From the NCBI GenBank assembly GCA_020431705.1, contig JAGQHQ010000004.1, forward strand, positions 1 through 64,000: a stretch of DNA of 64,000 nt, given 5' to 3'. This DNA is from Candidatus Dependentiae bacterium (GTDB lineage: Bacteria; Babelota; Babeliae; Babelales; Vermiphilaceae). The notes under the pieces were generated by a model. That model did not search any database and was not told the origin of the DNA. It was given only the letters and a program-made list of their open reading frames with translations. Within the stretch, counting starts at the first letter, position 1, and each line of letters begins with the position of its first letter. The position numbers and the translations under genes are program-made. This document shows positions 37,328 through 45,661 of this stretch, piece after piece.

Positions 37328-37867
37328 ATGAATCATAAAAAAATTGTTTTTGTCGTTGCACATGAAGGCTATCAGCATGAAGAATATGGTATACCAAAAA
37401 AACTATTGGAAGAAGTGGGTTTTCAAGTTATGACTGCAAGCAACAAACCGGGAACAGCAATAGGAAAAGATGAATCCACAACAACCGTTGATATGGTTAT
37501 TAAAGATATTAATATTGATGATTGCGGTGGTATTTTTTTTATTGGTGGCCCTGGAGCAATGGAACATCTTGATAATCAAGTAAGCTACGATATAATCAAA
37601 AAAGTAAACACTGCCGGCAAACCACTAGGAGCAATTTGTATTTCTACCCGTATTTTAGCGAATGCTGGTGTACTAACTGGTAAAGAAGCAACTGGTTGGA
37701 ACGGTGATGGTAAGCTTGGTGATATTTTCAAAGAACATGGCGTAAAATATATCAACAAAGAAGTCGTTGTAGACGATACGTTAATTACTGCTACCGGCCC
37801 AAGTGCTGCACAAGAATTTGGAGAAAAAATTATTTCTTTGTTACAAGATCAGCGTAGCTGGGGATAA
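37328..37867 (+). CDS. DJ-1/PfpI family protein
   Basis: 179 aa, one domain. The nucleophile elbow GAICISTRIL contains Cys104 after the usual A-I-C; the glutamate that tunes the Cys lies near HEEYGIP (18-19). FIGGPGAMEHL is another family signature. DJ-1/PfpI proteins include glyoxalase III-like deglycases, chaperones and proteases; sequence alone does not tell which. Sugar metabolism nearby makes a role against glyoxal-type damage plausible, but this is inference. ATG with AAAGGA ribosome-binding site. It is cytoplasmic (no signal). Confidence 0.88.
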   Translation: MNHKKIVFVVAHEGYQHEEYGIPKKLLEEVGFQVMTASNKPGTAIGKDESTTTVDMVIKDINIDDCGGIFFIGGPGAMEHLDNQVSYDIIKKVNTAGKPLGAICISTRILANAGVLTGKEATGWNGDGKLGDIFKEHGVKYINKEVVVDDTLITATGPSAAQEFGEKIISLLQDQRSWG

Positions 37868-37902
37868 AAGCCACTTAATCTTCTATAAGTGAATCAAACA
37901 AA

Positions 37903-37990
37903 TCAATAATCTTTTTTCTATATTTCTAAAAAGATTATTGATAAGACAAAATTAGTATTTTCTCTATCAAAATAAACCATTAGAAAATAC
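37903..37990. repeat. Two successive AT-rich stem-loops
   Basis: TCAATAATCTTTTT (37903-37916) pairs perfectly with AAAAAGATTATTGA (37928-37941). GTATTTTCT (37955-37963) pairs with AGAAAATAC (37982-37990). Both lie in the 237-bp gap after the DJ-1 gene. The first may act as a terminator for one strand, although the T run is inside the stem. Confidence 0.45.
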
Positions 37991-38104
37991 CCTATCATTC
38001 TGTCAAAAAATTAGCCTCTTGTTTAGTCAAAATATTGTTGATTTTTATATATAAAATTTACTATTATAAAATAAAAAGGGCTCTTAGTTTTTTTAGGGGA
38101 AATC

Positions 38105-38584
38105 ATGAACAAAAAAGGGTTTTTAGTACTATTAATAGCTATTTCAGCAGTATTTGCTACCAGTTGCCGCTATTGGAGAAACAGGGGTTTTGGTTGGCAT
38201 AGACGTGGTTGGGGCTATCATAGACCATGGGGCGGTAGTGGCTACTACGGTAGAGGAGGATGGTGGGGAGCACCAGGTTTTGGTATTACCATCGTAAGTG
38301 GTAACAAACGCCAACCAAGTCAATATTACGATGATTATGTAGACTCTCAAGGAAAAGATTATTGGCGTGTTTTTAACGATACACCATATAGCATTCGCTT
38401 TAAAGCAGAAGGCCACGATTCTCGAACATTATCTCCAGGTGAATCACGTAAAGTTCCTCACGAGTATGGTTTCGATTTTTATGTAGAAGCAAATGGTAGA
38501 AGTATTAGTTCATCAACATCACATCATCGTATCAAGATATATGATCGTGGACGCGGAAAGATTGGCATACGCAAATCAAGATAA
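38105..38584 (+). CDS. Lipoprotein with a Gly/Trp/Arg/Tyr-rich segment
   Basis: 159 aa with the ribosome-binding site AGGGGA. The signal peptide ends in the lipobox A-T-S-C (Cys21). Residues about 22-60 are very rich in Gly, Trp, Arg, His and Tyr (WRNRGFGWHRRGWGYHRPWG). A small beta-rich domain follows (DYWRVFNDTPYSIRFKAEG), then a basic end. The aromatic/arginine-rich part is low-complexity and may bind surfaces or polymers. Together with the next gene it forms a two-gene unit (5-bp gap). No family recognised. Confidence 0.65.
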   Translation: MNKKGFLVLLIAISAVFATSCRYWRNRGFGWHRRGWGYHRPWGGSGYYGRGGWWGAPGFGITIVSGNKRQPSQYYDDYVDSQGKDYWRVFNDTPYSIRFKAEGHDSRTLSPGESRKVPHEYGFDFYVEANGRSISSSTSHHRIKIYDRGRGKIGIRKSR

Positions 38585-38589
38585 GCATT

Positions 38590-39009
38590 ATGATAAAACC
38601 AAATAAACCGCACAAATTAATAATCGTCATCGTTTTAATTCTAGTAGGTAGTACGATTTTATACACACAGCGTGCTGTACAAGCTGCAAGACATGCAAAT
38701 AGAAAACAAAGTACGAGAATTTCTCGCCTGACAATCCCACAAAGAAGTGAAAGACAATCAAAACTAGCAAGGCGCTCACGTGGGGTACGACTACAGCCCT
38801 ATCCATTACGTGGCACTCACTATCCGTACAAAAAAAAACAATATGGTTACAAAAAACAATCTCCAAACACCCAAAGACGACACTACTCCAGGTTTTGGTA
38901 TCGAAGGCCATATGGCTACTATCACCATGTTTATCCATATAGTTATAGCTCTTATGTATATGATGATTACAACGGCAACCCACACCGTTATAGCAATACA
39001 TACCCTTAA
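38590..39009 (+). CDS. Membrane-anchored or exported Arg/Tyr-rich protein
   Basis: 139 aa. One N-terminal hydrophobic segment (LIIVIVLILVGSTILYT) followed by a very basic mature part (RRSRGVRLQPYPLRG) and a Tyr/His/Pro-rich end (YRRPYGYYHHVYPYSYSSYV). It lies 5 bp after the Gly/Trp-rich lipoprotein gene and shares its unusual aromatic/Arg composition, so both likely serve one purpose at the envelope. Function unknown. Confidence 0.6.
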   Translation: MIKPNKPHKLIIVIVLILVGSTILYTQRAVQAARHANRKQSTRISRLTIPQRSERQSKLARRSRGVRLQPYPLRGTHYPYKKKQYGYKKQSPNTQRRHYSRFWYRRPYGYYHHVYPYSYSSYVYDDYNGNPHRYSNTYP

Positions 39010-39030
39010 TTCACAAAATAAAAATTATAG

Positions 39031-39651
39031 TTATCTGAGTAATACAGCTCGTGCAGGTGCCGCTTCTAAACCAATAGTAAGAAGTGGCAAACAACACAGC
39101 ATATATTCTCCCGGATCAACATGATTTAAACGTAGGCCCTCAATGATAGCAATATTGTTTTCTAAAAACGTCTTGTGTGTTTCATGGTCCGGCTGGCCAC
39201 GTTCAATACCAAGATAATCAATACCAACGGTATTGATTTTTTTTTCAGATAAATACTGCGCGGCATCTTTATTAATAAAAATAAAATCGTAGTTAAACTT
39301 TTGTGTTGGAACTAATGAGCTATTTTTTGTCTTAAATAATAAAATATCGCCAGACTCAATAAAAAATTTTTCTAAATCTCTCACTGAGATAGATTCTGTT
39401 ACCTGCGTTAAATCGAACACCTTACATACGCCAATAAAATATTCAAGACTTACTCGATCCGCAGTTTTACCACCTTGTAAAAAATGTGATGGCGCATCAA
39501 CATGCGTACCAGTATGTGAACCAAGCGTTATTATTGAATCTCGTACACTATCTTTTTCAAATGTTTTGTTTTGTTTGAACTGGACTACTTGTTTGTCTTT
39601 GTAGTTAGTCATATCTTCTGTTATTGGCCAGCTAATATCAATTATTTTCAT
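39031..39651 (-). CDS. Cyclase-family metal-dependent hydrolase (KynB-like fold)
   Basis: 206 aa. The metal-binding signature H-x-G-T-H-x-D-x-P-x-H is complete (His46, His50, Asp52, His56). Known family members hydrolyse small cyclic or amide compounds (for example kynurenine formamidase, isatin hydrolase). It is the last gene of the glk-pgi-zwf-gnd unit and overlaps gnd as ATGA, so it is translated with the sugar genes. No tryptophan-degradation gene is nearby. Because the operon lacks a 6-phosphogluconolactonase, and that step hydrolyses a cyclic ester, this protein is a reasonable candidate for the missing lactonase. That is inference only. Confidence 0.8.
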   Translation of the reverse strand: MKIIDISWPITEDMTNYKDKQVVQFKQNKTFEKDSVRDSIITLGSHTGTHVDAPSHFLQGGKTADRVSLEYFIGVCKVFDLTQVTESISVRDLEKFFIESGDILLFKTKNSSLVPTQKFNYDFIFINKDAAQYLSEKKINTVGIDYLGIERGQPDHETHKTFLENNIAIIEGLRLNHVDPGEYMLCCLPLLTIGLEAAPARAVLLR

Positions 39652-40553
39652 TTTTCAATTTTTTTAAATTCATGCCCACCAAACGAGTTTCGCAACATCG
39701 AAACTAATTTAGTTGCATAGTTACCACCCGTTTGTTGCGACCAATCTCGAATTTCAAGTGAGCGTTTAATCAAATCTACCGGAATATTTCGTTGCTCTGC
39801 TTCCTCAACTGTCCACTTACCCATCCCGGTTGCTGCAACTTCACCTGAAATATTCTTTAATTCTTGATCCTTTTGAACAATATCATGCAACAATTGCAAG
39901 ATAAATGAGCGAATAATAGACCCATTATTCCATACACGTGTAATCTCATCTAAATCAAGCACCTGATCTTTAAATGTGCCCTCTTTGATAACATGCAAAC
40001 CTTCCGCATACGCTTGTAACAATGCATACTCAATACCGTTATGTACCATTTTTACATAATGACCGGTTCCCGATGGACCCATATAACCGACACCCTCTGG
40101 CATTGCAATTGCTTCTAGTAATGGATAAATTTTTGTATACGCAGCCTTATCTCCACCAACCATCAAACAAAAACCAACTGCTTTGCCATGCAAACCTCCA
40201 GATGTACCACAATCTAAAAAAAACATATCTCTTGCCGCAAAAAGATCTGCTCGTCGCATCGAATCATGAAAATTACTATTACCACCATCAACAACAATAT
40301 CGCCACCTTTCAAATGTGGTAATAATTGTTCAATCACACTATCAACAACTTCGCCAGCTGGAACCATAAGCCATATGATACGTGCTTGCTGGGCAACCTG
40401 CTCAATCAAATCTGTTGTATCGCCACCCATCATTGTTAATTGACCCATTAATTCTTTGGACAAATCAAAACCAACCACAGTATGACCTGCATTAAGTATA
40501 CGCTGCGCAATTGCAAGACCCATTCTACCCAAGCCAATAATTCCCACATTCAT
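39648..40553 (-). CDS. gnd: 6-phosphogluconate dehydrogenase, short (GndA/YqeC) form, probably NAD-dependent
   Basis: Converts 6-phosphogluconate to ribulose 5-phosphate and CO2. The N-terminal Rossmann motif GLGRMG (7-12) is followed by GFDLS: an Asp at the end of the second strand, where NADP-specific enzymes have N-R. This suggests NAD preference. Further motifs: DGGNSN, CGTSGG, and the catalytic Lys/Asn in GHYVKMVHNGIEY. At 301 aa it is the short family form; the long form has about 470. I start at ATG 40553, which overlaps the zwf stop (ATGA) and has GAGGTGGAG upstream; a GTG 9 bp earlier is in frame but less likely. Confidence 0.92.
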   Translation of the reverse strand: MNVGIIGLGRMGLAIAQRILNAGHTVVGFDLSKELMGQLTMMGGDTTDLIEQVAQQARIIWLMVPAGEVVDSVIEQLLPHLKGGDIVVDGGNSNFHDSMRRADLFAARDMFFLDCGTSGGLHGKAVGFCLMVGGDKAAYTKIYPLLEAIAMPEGVGYMGPSGTGHYVKMVHNGIEYALLQAYAEGLHVIKEGTFKDQVLDLDEITRVWNNGSIIRSFILQLLHDIVQKDQELKNISGEVAATGMGKWTVEEAEQRNIPVDLIKRSLEIRDWSQQTGGNYATKLVSMLRNSFGGHEFKKIEK

Positions 40554-41947
40554 GATCTCCACCTCATTCCATGTTTTTGCGCAAATGTTTCTAATGCTTT
40601 TGGCCCAGTGCTGCCCGGTTCATATTCATGTATCGGTAAGTTCATGGCATCAACATTATCAATTAACTTCCATGCATATTCGATCTCATCAAAACGAACC
40701 GAAATAGAGCGTTCGCCTTTAATAATCTCGTACAATAAAATTTCATGCGCTTGCGGTGTTTGCTCTGCAAATAAACAGCTATGGCAAAATTCCATTTTTA
40801 TTGGCATCACACTTGATTGGCCAAGTTTTTTTGCGTTTAAACTTAATGCAAACGTCGCTTCTGGAGCAATTTGAATTGTCAAGTAATTAGAATCACTCGG
40901 ACAATCTTTGGCCAACAAGCAATCAACCTGTTTAAATTTAATATGAATAACTGTTTCTTTCTTATCCAAACATTTGCCCGTTTTTAAATAAAACGGCACT
41001 CCAGCCCATCGCCGATTATTAACCTGCAAATATAACGCTGCAAATGTTTCTGTTTTTGAATTCGGTACTACCGCTTTTTCTTTTGTATAATTTTTATATT
41101 GACCAAGTACTGCATCGATAAGTTGTACATTTTCCAGCACTTTCGCACGCTCGATGGCAACCGACTCACCACTTAATTTTTCTGGAGATTCCATACCAAT
41201 AAGTGCAAGCAGTGACATCATATGATTTTGTACTACGTCTTTAAGTGCGCCATATTTATCGTAATATGCACCTCTATTTTCTACGCACAGATTTTCGCTA
41301 ACAATTATTTGTACATTATCAATATATCGATTATTCCACAATGGCTCGAATACACAGTTGGTAAAACGAATTAATGAAATATTGCCGACCAACTCTTTTG
41401 TTAAATAATGATCAATACGGTAAATTTGATGTTCATAAAAATGCTGTGCTATACATTCGTTAATTTCATGTGCTGACTGCAAATCGTGACCAAATGGTTT
41501 TTCGTAAACTATACGATGCCAATTTTGTTTTTTATCATTAATCTTTCGTGCAAGCTTTGACGTTGCTAAATGTTGTGTAATTTCACAAAAAAAGTGCGGT
41601 GCTGCAGCCAGATAAATTAATCTATTGCCAGAAAGCTTATATTTTTTCTCTAATCTTGTAACTGTCTTTTCAAGTGCTACAAAATCTTCTTGTTTCGTAA
41701 AACTTAATTGTTGATACACGAAGCTATTAGTAAGTTTTTGCCAAATAGCTTCATTTAGTTTTGTAATGAATGGTTTTGCACGCTCTAAAATATTTTCAAC
41801 TGTTTCATCTTCAAACGCAGCACCGACAATACACACTTTTTCGATTTTTTCTTCTGCCAGTAACTTGTATAACGAAGAAATTAATTTACGTTTTACCAAG
41901 TCACCTGTGGCCCCTAAAATAATAATGGTACAATTACTCATACTCAT
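40550..41947 (-). CDS. zwf: Glucose-6-phosphate 1-dehydrogenase
   Basis: Oxidises glucose 6-phosphate to 6-phosphoglucono-lactone, entry to the oxidative pentose phosphate pathway, giving NADPH or NADH. Motifs: nucleotide site GATGDL (12-17), EKPFG (149-153) and the substrate/catalytic signature RIDHYLTKE (177-185), with a normal C-terminal domain. Length is 465 aa. The first ATG overlaps the pgi stop (ATGA); a second ATG lies two codons later with GATGAG upstream. All junctions from pgi to the cyclase gene overlap by four bases, which makes the operon certain. Confidence 0.95.
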   Translation of the reverse strand: MSMSNCTIIILGATGDLVKRKLISSLYKLLAEEKIEKVCIVGAAFEDETVENILERAKPFITKLNEAIWQKLTNSFVYQQLSFTKQEDFVALEKTVTRLEKKYKLSGNRLIYLAAAPHFFCEITQHLATSKLARKINDKKQNWHRIVYEKPFGHDLQSAHEINECIAQHFYEHQIYRIDHYLTKELVGNISLIRFTNCVFEPLWNNRYIDNVQIIVSENLCVENRGAYYDKYGALKDVVQNHMMSLLALIGMESPEKLSGESVAIERAKVLENVQLIDAVLGQYKNYTKEKAVVPNSKTETFAALYLQVNNRRWAGVPFYLKTGKCLDKKETVIHIKFKQVDCLLAKDCPSDSNYLTIQIAPEATFALSLNAKKLGQSSVMPIKMEFCHSCLFAEQTPQAHEILLYEIIKGERSISVRFDEIEYAWKLIDNVDAMNLPIHEYEPGSTGPKALETFAQKHGMRWRS

Positions 41948-43251
41948 CTTTCAGCCAATAGTTTTCGTGTTTCTTTTTTATATAGTTGAACATGCGGCTG
42001 ATCAAACGGATTGACCCCAAACAAAAAACCGAGATACATAATTTCCATCATCATTGTCTGTAACAGCTGCCCAACATAAAATGCAGATTTTTCTGGTAAT
42101 GTGATGCTACAAAAAGGCAATTGCTGCTTTTTATATACCGTATACACACTATTAAAAATTGCCTGCATAATAGAGGATACTGGTATGCCTTGTATGTTGG
42201 CAACAAGTTTTTCAAAATCATCAAATGTCGGTAACACAATATTTGATTTACTTTTTTCTATTGTCACAAACGTAGTAAATCGATTATTAGGCCCACCTAG
42301 ATAGAGCTGTGCCATTGAATGCAAATCAGTACTACCAATCGAAATTGTCGGCATTAGCCCTTTACCATCTTTTCCTAAACTTTCTGCCATCAGTTGCCGA
42401 TACCACCGGCCAATACTTTTCAAATCAACTGAAAATAAAAATAAGTCATGTATCGGAATGTTTTTTTTATACTGCGCAAAAAGAAGTACTGCGCGAACAG
42501 CCGCTATATTGGTATCTCCAGCACCAATACATGAATCAATAACACTTTCAGCGCCAGTGCACAATTGCTCAATAGCAACATTCATCATGCCAAGCGGAAA
42601 CAACCCAACGGCAGAAAAAACAGAATACCGACCACCAACTATTTTTGGTATTGCCAAAACTATAACATTGTATTCCACTGCCCATTTCCACAGCATAGAA
42701 CCTTGATCGGTTGTTACCACAACATGCTCATACCAATCTTCTTTTTTATATCGCTTGAGTAGTTCTAAAAAAAGTTCAAAATTCGCGATTGTTTCTGTAG
42801 TAGTACCAGACTTGCTGACTACATTTAATAAAATATTTTTACCTGCTTCTAGCTCTTGTTCAACAAGCAAAACAATATCCCACAAATAATCAGTATCAAC
42901 TGTATCTGCAAAATATACTTTTGTTTCAGGAATATGCTCATTATAAAAACGGCCAAATAGCGCTTCTTGCACAGCAATTGTTCCCAGATTAGATCCGCCA
43001 ATACCTACGACTACCATCACGCTCGGCTCAAGTTTTTTTTTCTGAGCAATTACTTTCTTTACGCATTCAATATTCTTTTTGTCCCTCGGCAAATTAATTG
43101 ATGCATAGTTAGTTTCATATTCTGACAAGCGCGTGCTACTAACCCGTTCAACTTCCTGCTGCAACCGCACTACATACTGCTGTAGTTCATCATGATCAAC
43201 CAAACTGACTTTTTGGTACTCGAAAGAAAATAGTTTCACCGATGATCCCAT
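41944..43251 (-). CDS. pgi: Glucose-6-phosphate isomerase
   Basis: Interconverts glucose 6-phosphate and fructose 6-phosphate. Family motifs: VVGIGGSNLGTIAVQEAL, the phosphate-binding VVSKSGTTTETIA, GGRYSVFSAVGLFP and GSTDLHSMAQLYLGGP. At 435 aa it matches the shorter bacterial form. In this operon it sits between glucokinase and zwf, so it can feed fructose 6-phosphate from the transketolase side back to zwf, or pass glucose carbon to other uses. The start ATG has no clear ribosome-binding site, 57 bp after glk. Confidence 0.95.
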   Translation of the reverse strand: MGSSVKLFSFEYQKVSLVDHDELQQYVVRLQQEVERVSSTRLSEYETNYASINLPRDKKNIECVKKVIAQKKKLEPSVMVVVGIGGSNLGTIAVQEALFGRFYNEHIPETKVYFADTVDTDYLWDIVLLVEQELEAGKNILLNVVSKSGTTTETIANFELFLELLKRYKKEDWYEHVVVTTDQGSMLWKWAVEYNVIVLAIPKIVGGRYSVFSAVGLFPLGMMNVAIEQLCTGAESVIDSCIGAGDTNIAAVRAVLLFAQYKKNIPIHDLFLFSVDLKSIGRWYRQLMAESLGKDGKGLMPTISIGSTDLHSMAQLYLGGPNNRFTTFVTIEKSKSNIVLPTFDDFEKLVANIQGIPVSSIMQAIFNSVYTVYKKQQLPFCSITLPEKSAFYVGQLLQTMMMEIMYLGFLFGVNPFDQPHVQLYKKETRKLLAER

Positions 43252-43308
43252 TTGTTATGTTCGATTTTTCTTTTTTTACAAATGTGCAACAAAATAATAA
43301 ATGCTTAA

Positions 43309-44427
43309 CTATTTATCGCACATATTATCCATCACCAGATACTGAGCAGCACCATAAAGACTTACATTATAATCGGCAACGATAAAAATGGGTACTGTTT
43401 TGAGCAGCTCTTGTTGTTTTCCACAGTTAATAAATTCTTCCATAAAACCTTTTTCTCGAAACATTTGTACATTATGTGCAGCAATGCCGCCAGCAATATA
43501 GATACCGCCAAGAGCAAGCGCATCAAGAGCAAAATTTTTTGCACATCGAGCATATAATTTTTTATATAGCTCATATGTTTTTTTGCAATGTTCATCTTCG
43601 TTACACGCATTAAAAATTTCATCCGGATGTGGGCCATTGCCAAGACTTTTTATATCATCACTATTGCATGATCTAAAAAATGTATACAATCGCCTGATAC
43701 CATCACCAGAAAGTACATCTTCCCACGAAACATTGCACTCTTGCCCTTCATTTTTTCTTATGAAGGCCATCAAATCATACTCAATATGGTTTTGTACAAC
43801 AAAGTCCGCATGGCCACCCTCTGAGGGTAACGGTATATAACGATTATATTCATCTGACCAATACAAAATTGACTTTCCCAAGCCAGTACCGGCACCCAAA
43901 ATAGCTTTATTGGCTTTAAATCGAACATTACCTTGATTGACTTTAATTAAATCTTTCTCGTCAATACTACTCAAACCATACCCGATAACCAAAAAATCAT
44001 TAACAATAAAAGCACATTCTAAATCGGTATTTTTCATAATATCTTGAGCATCAATTACGAAATCTAAATTAGTTGGCTTGCAATACATTCGATCTTCAGA
44101 CGGTACCCCTGCTGCAGCAAAACAACAATATTTTAAAATAATGTTATACTCTTTTTGTACCTGCTCAAGGACATCGCGCACAACATCAGTAAAATTTTTT
44201 ACTGTTTGGCTTTTTGTATGCAAAGAAAACAACATGTTTAATTGACTATTTTTTTGCTGAAAAATACCAAAATTACTATTTGTTCCACCAATGTCTGCAG
44301 CCAATAAACATTCGATATCTTTTGGAATTGTTTCAACATACTTTCTGAATGTAAACTCACGCATTACTCTTCCACCCGTTTCTTCGTTCATATTAAAGCT
44401 GGCCAACGCATCATCGTAAACAGACAT
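43309..44427 (-). CDS. glk: Glucokinase
   Basis: Phosphorylates glucose with ATP. ROK/Glk-type ASKHA fold: ATP phosphate loop LAADIGGTNSNFGIF (about 42-56), FIVNDF with the catalytic Asp, LGAGTGLGKS, the sugar-contacting EGGHADF, and GGIYIAGGIAAHN near the end. Length is 372 aa. About 40 residues precede the first beta-strand, more than in E. coli Glk; the true start may be a later ATG (residue 12 or 22). It is the first gene of the sugar operon, with TATAAT 30 bp upstream. A glucokinase implies uptake of free glucose, or use of glucose from a polysaccharide, rather than only phosphorylated sugars from a host. Confidence 0.93.
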   Translation of the reverse strand: MSVYDDALASFNMNEETGGRVMREFTFRKYVETIPKDIECLLAADIGGTNSNFGIFQQKNSQLNMLFSLHTKSQTVKNFTDVVRDVLEQVQKEYNIILKYCCFAAAGVPSEDRMYCKPTNLDFVIDAQDIMKNTDLECAFIVNDFLVIGYGLSSIDEKDLIKVNQGNVRFKANKAILGAGTGLGKSILYWSDEYNRYIPLPSEGGHADFVVQNHIEYDLMAFIRKNEGQECNVSWEDVLSGDGIRRLYTFFRSCNSDDIKSLGNGPHPDEIFNACNEDEHCKKTYELYKKLYARCAKNFALDALALGGIYIAGGIAAHNVQMFREKGFMEEFINCGKQQELLKTVPIFIVADYNVSLYGAAQYLVMDNMCDK

Positions 44428-44457
44428 ACTTATTTTTAAACAAACAACTTTAAAAGC

Positions 44458-44463
44458 ATTATA
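44458..44463 (-). promoter_or_regulatory. Candidate -10 element of the sugar operon
   Basis: Perfect TATAAT on the minus strand, 30 bp before the glk ATG. The -35 at 17 nt (AGTACA) is only half matched. Confidence 0.4.
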
Positions 44464-44607
44464 ACGGATAATCCTTCTGTTGTACTAGATAGCACCCTAC
44501 TTTTTTTTTGCTTCATTGCTCAAGGGTATTATTACTTCATTGACTTTCACCACCAGTGATTGCAACACTATGACCAATAAAAAGGTGCGCATACAAATGA
44601 GGATGAC

Positions 44608-45654
44608 ATGACAGACAATGTAGAAGATAAATTAATAAAAGTTATATCTCCTATTTTTCAAATTACCGCAATTTGCATAAGTGTCGCCTGCATTACGTTC
44701 GCGTTATTTAAGGGACTATCAGCATTACATATTCATGAAAAATCACCACAAATAGAAATAGTTACACCAAAAACAGTAAAAGAACTTGGTGGATTCCCTA
44801 ATGAGGTTACTACAGGATTATACATACATGAATTTCAAAAATTCGATATAGTTAATAATGATTTTTTATTTTCTGGCATTGTTTGGTTCTTATTTAATCC
44901 TGGTATTATTTCACTTGAAACGCTTAAAAAATTTGAGTTTGATCGCGGAACTATTATAGAAAGAAGCGAACCTAACGTTACCGTCCTGGATAAAAAACTT
45001 CTGGCACGATTTCCCATACGAGCACATGTTGCTGCCAATCTTGATTATAGATATTTTCCACTTGATGATCATCGCATTTATTTTGTTTTAACACATCCAT
45101 TAGTTTCACCAGAAAATATTTTACTTGCATCATCCAATCAAGAATTTTCAGTCAAACCCGATGTACGTACAACAGGATGGCAAAAAATTGATATAACAGT
45201 TATTTCTGGATATGGAGAATCGACACTTGATATACATGATGAGCGTAAAACATTACAATACCCGAGCATTGTATTTTCCATTGATTATGCACGTCATGGT
45301 ACTCGATACGTTATTTCAATTTTATTGCCATTGCTTCTTATTTTTTATCTCACCTTGTTTACGTTCTCTTTTGGTGATACATCATCTCGCACCAGTATTT
45401 CTCTTTCAACTGGTAGCATCACAGCAATTTTGGCATACAGATTTGTCATCGAAAATTTATCACCAAACACCGGTTATTTTATGCTTTCTGATTATCTTTT
45501 CTTCTTATTTTTGGGTGGTAGTTTTTTAGTCTTTTTTACTAACATTATCGACGCTTTTGCGATAAACATACCAATTGTATATAAAAAATTTATTATTATC
45601 CTTCTACATACCATAGTCATTACCACTTCAATATATTTATTTATATTTTGGTAG
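44608..45654 (+). CDS. Pentameric ligand-gated ion channel (pro-loop receptor)-like protein
   Basis: 348 aa; GAGGATGAC upstream of ATG. An N-terminal membrane segment (about 16-37) is followed by a ~190-residue beta-rich domain. That domain has a motif order seen in pentameric ligand-gated channels: TTGLYIHEFQKFDIVNNDF (first strands), VWFLFNP, and YFPLDDHRI (149-156), which matches the F-P-x-D-x-Q of the Cys-loop/pro-loop. Four membrane segments follow (about 233-255, 261-283, 291-313, 326-347). The first holds the conserved Pro (ILLPLLLIFYL), and the second starts with R-T-S-I-S-L and ends near L-S-P, as in channel M2. The extra N-terminal segment is unusual. The next gene, 7 bp away, encodes a binding-protein fusion that could present the ligand. 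Identification is by motif and topology only. Confidence 0.6.
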   Translation: MTDNVEDKLIKVISPIFQITAICISVACITFALFKGLSALHIHEKSPQIEIVTPKTVKELGGFPNEVTTGLYIHEFQKFDIVNNDFLFSGIVWFLFNPGIISLETLKKFEFDRGTIIERSEPNVTVLDKKLLARFPIRAHVAANLDYRYFPLDDHRIYFVLTHPLVSPENILLASSNQEFSVKPDVRTTGWQKIDITVISGYGESTLDIHDERKTLQYPSIVFSIDYARHGTRYVISILLPLLLIFYLTLFTFSFGDTSSRTSISLSTGSITAILAYRFVIENLSPNTGYFMLSDYLFFLFLGGSFLVFFTNIIDAFAINIPIVYKKFIIILLHTIVITTSIYLFIFW

Positions 45655-45661
45655 GAAATTT

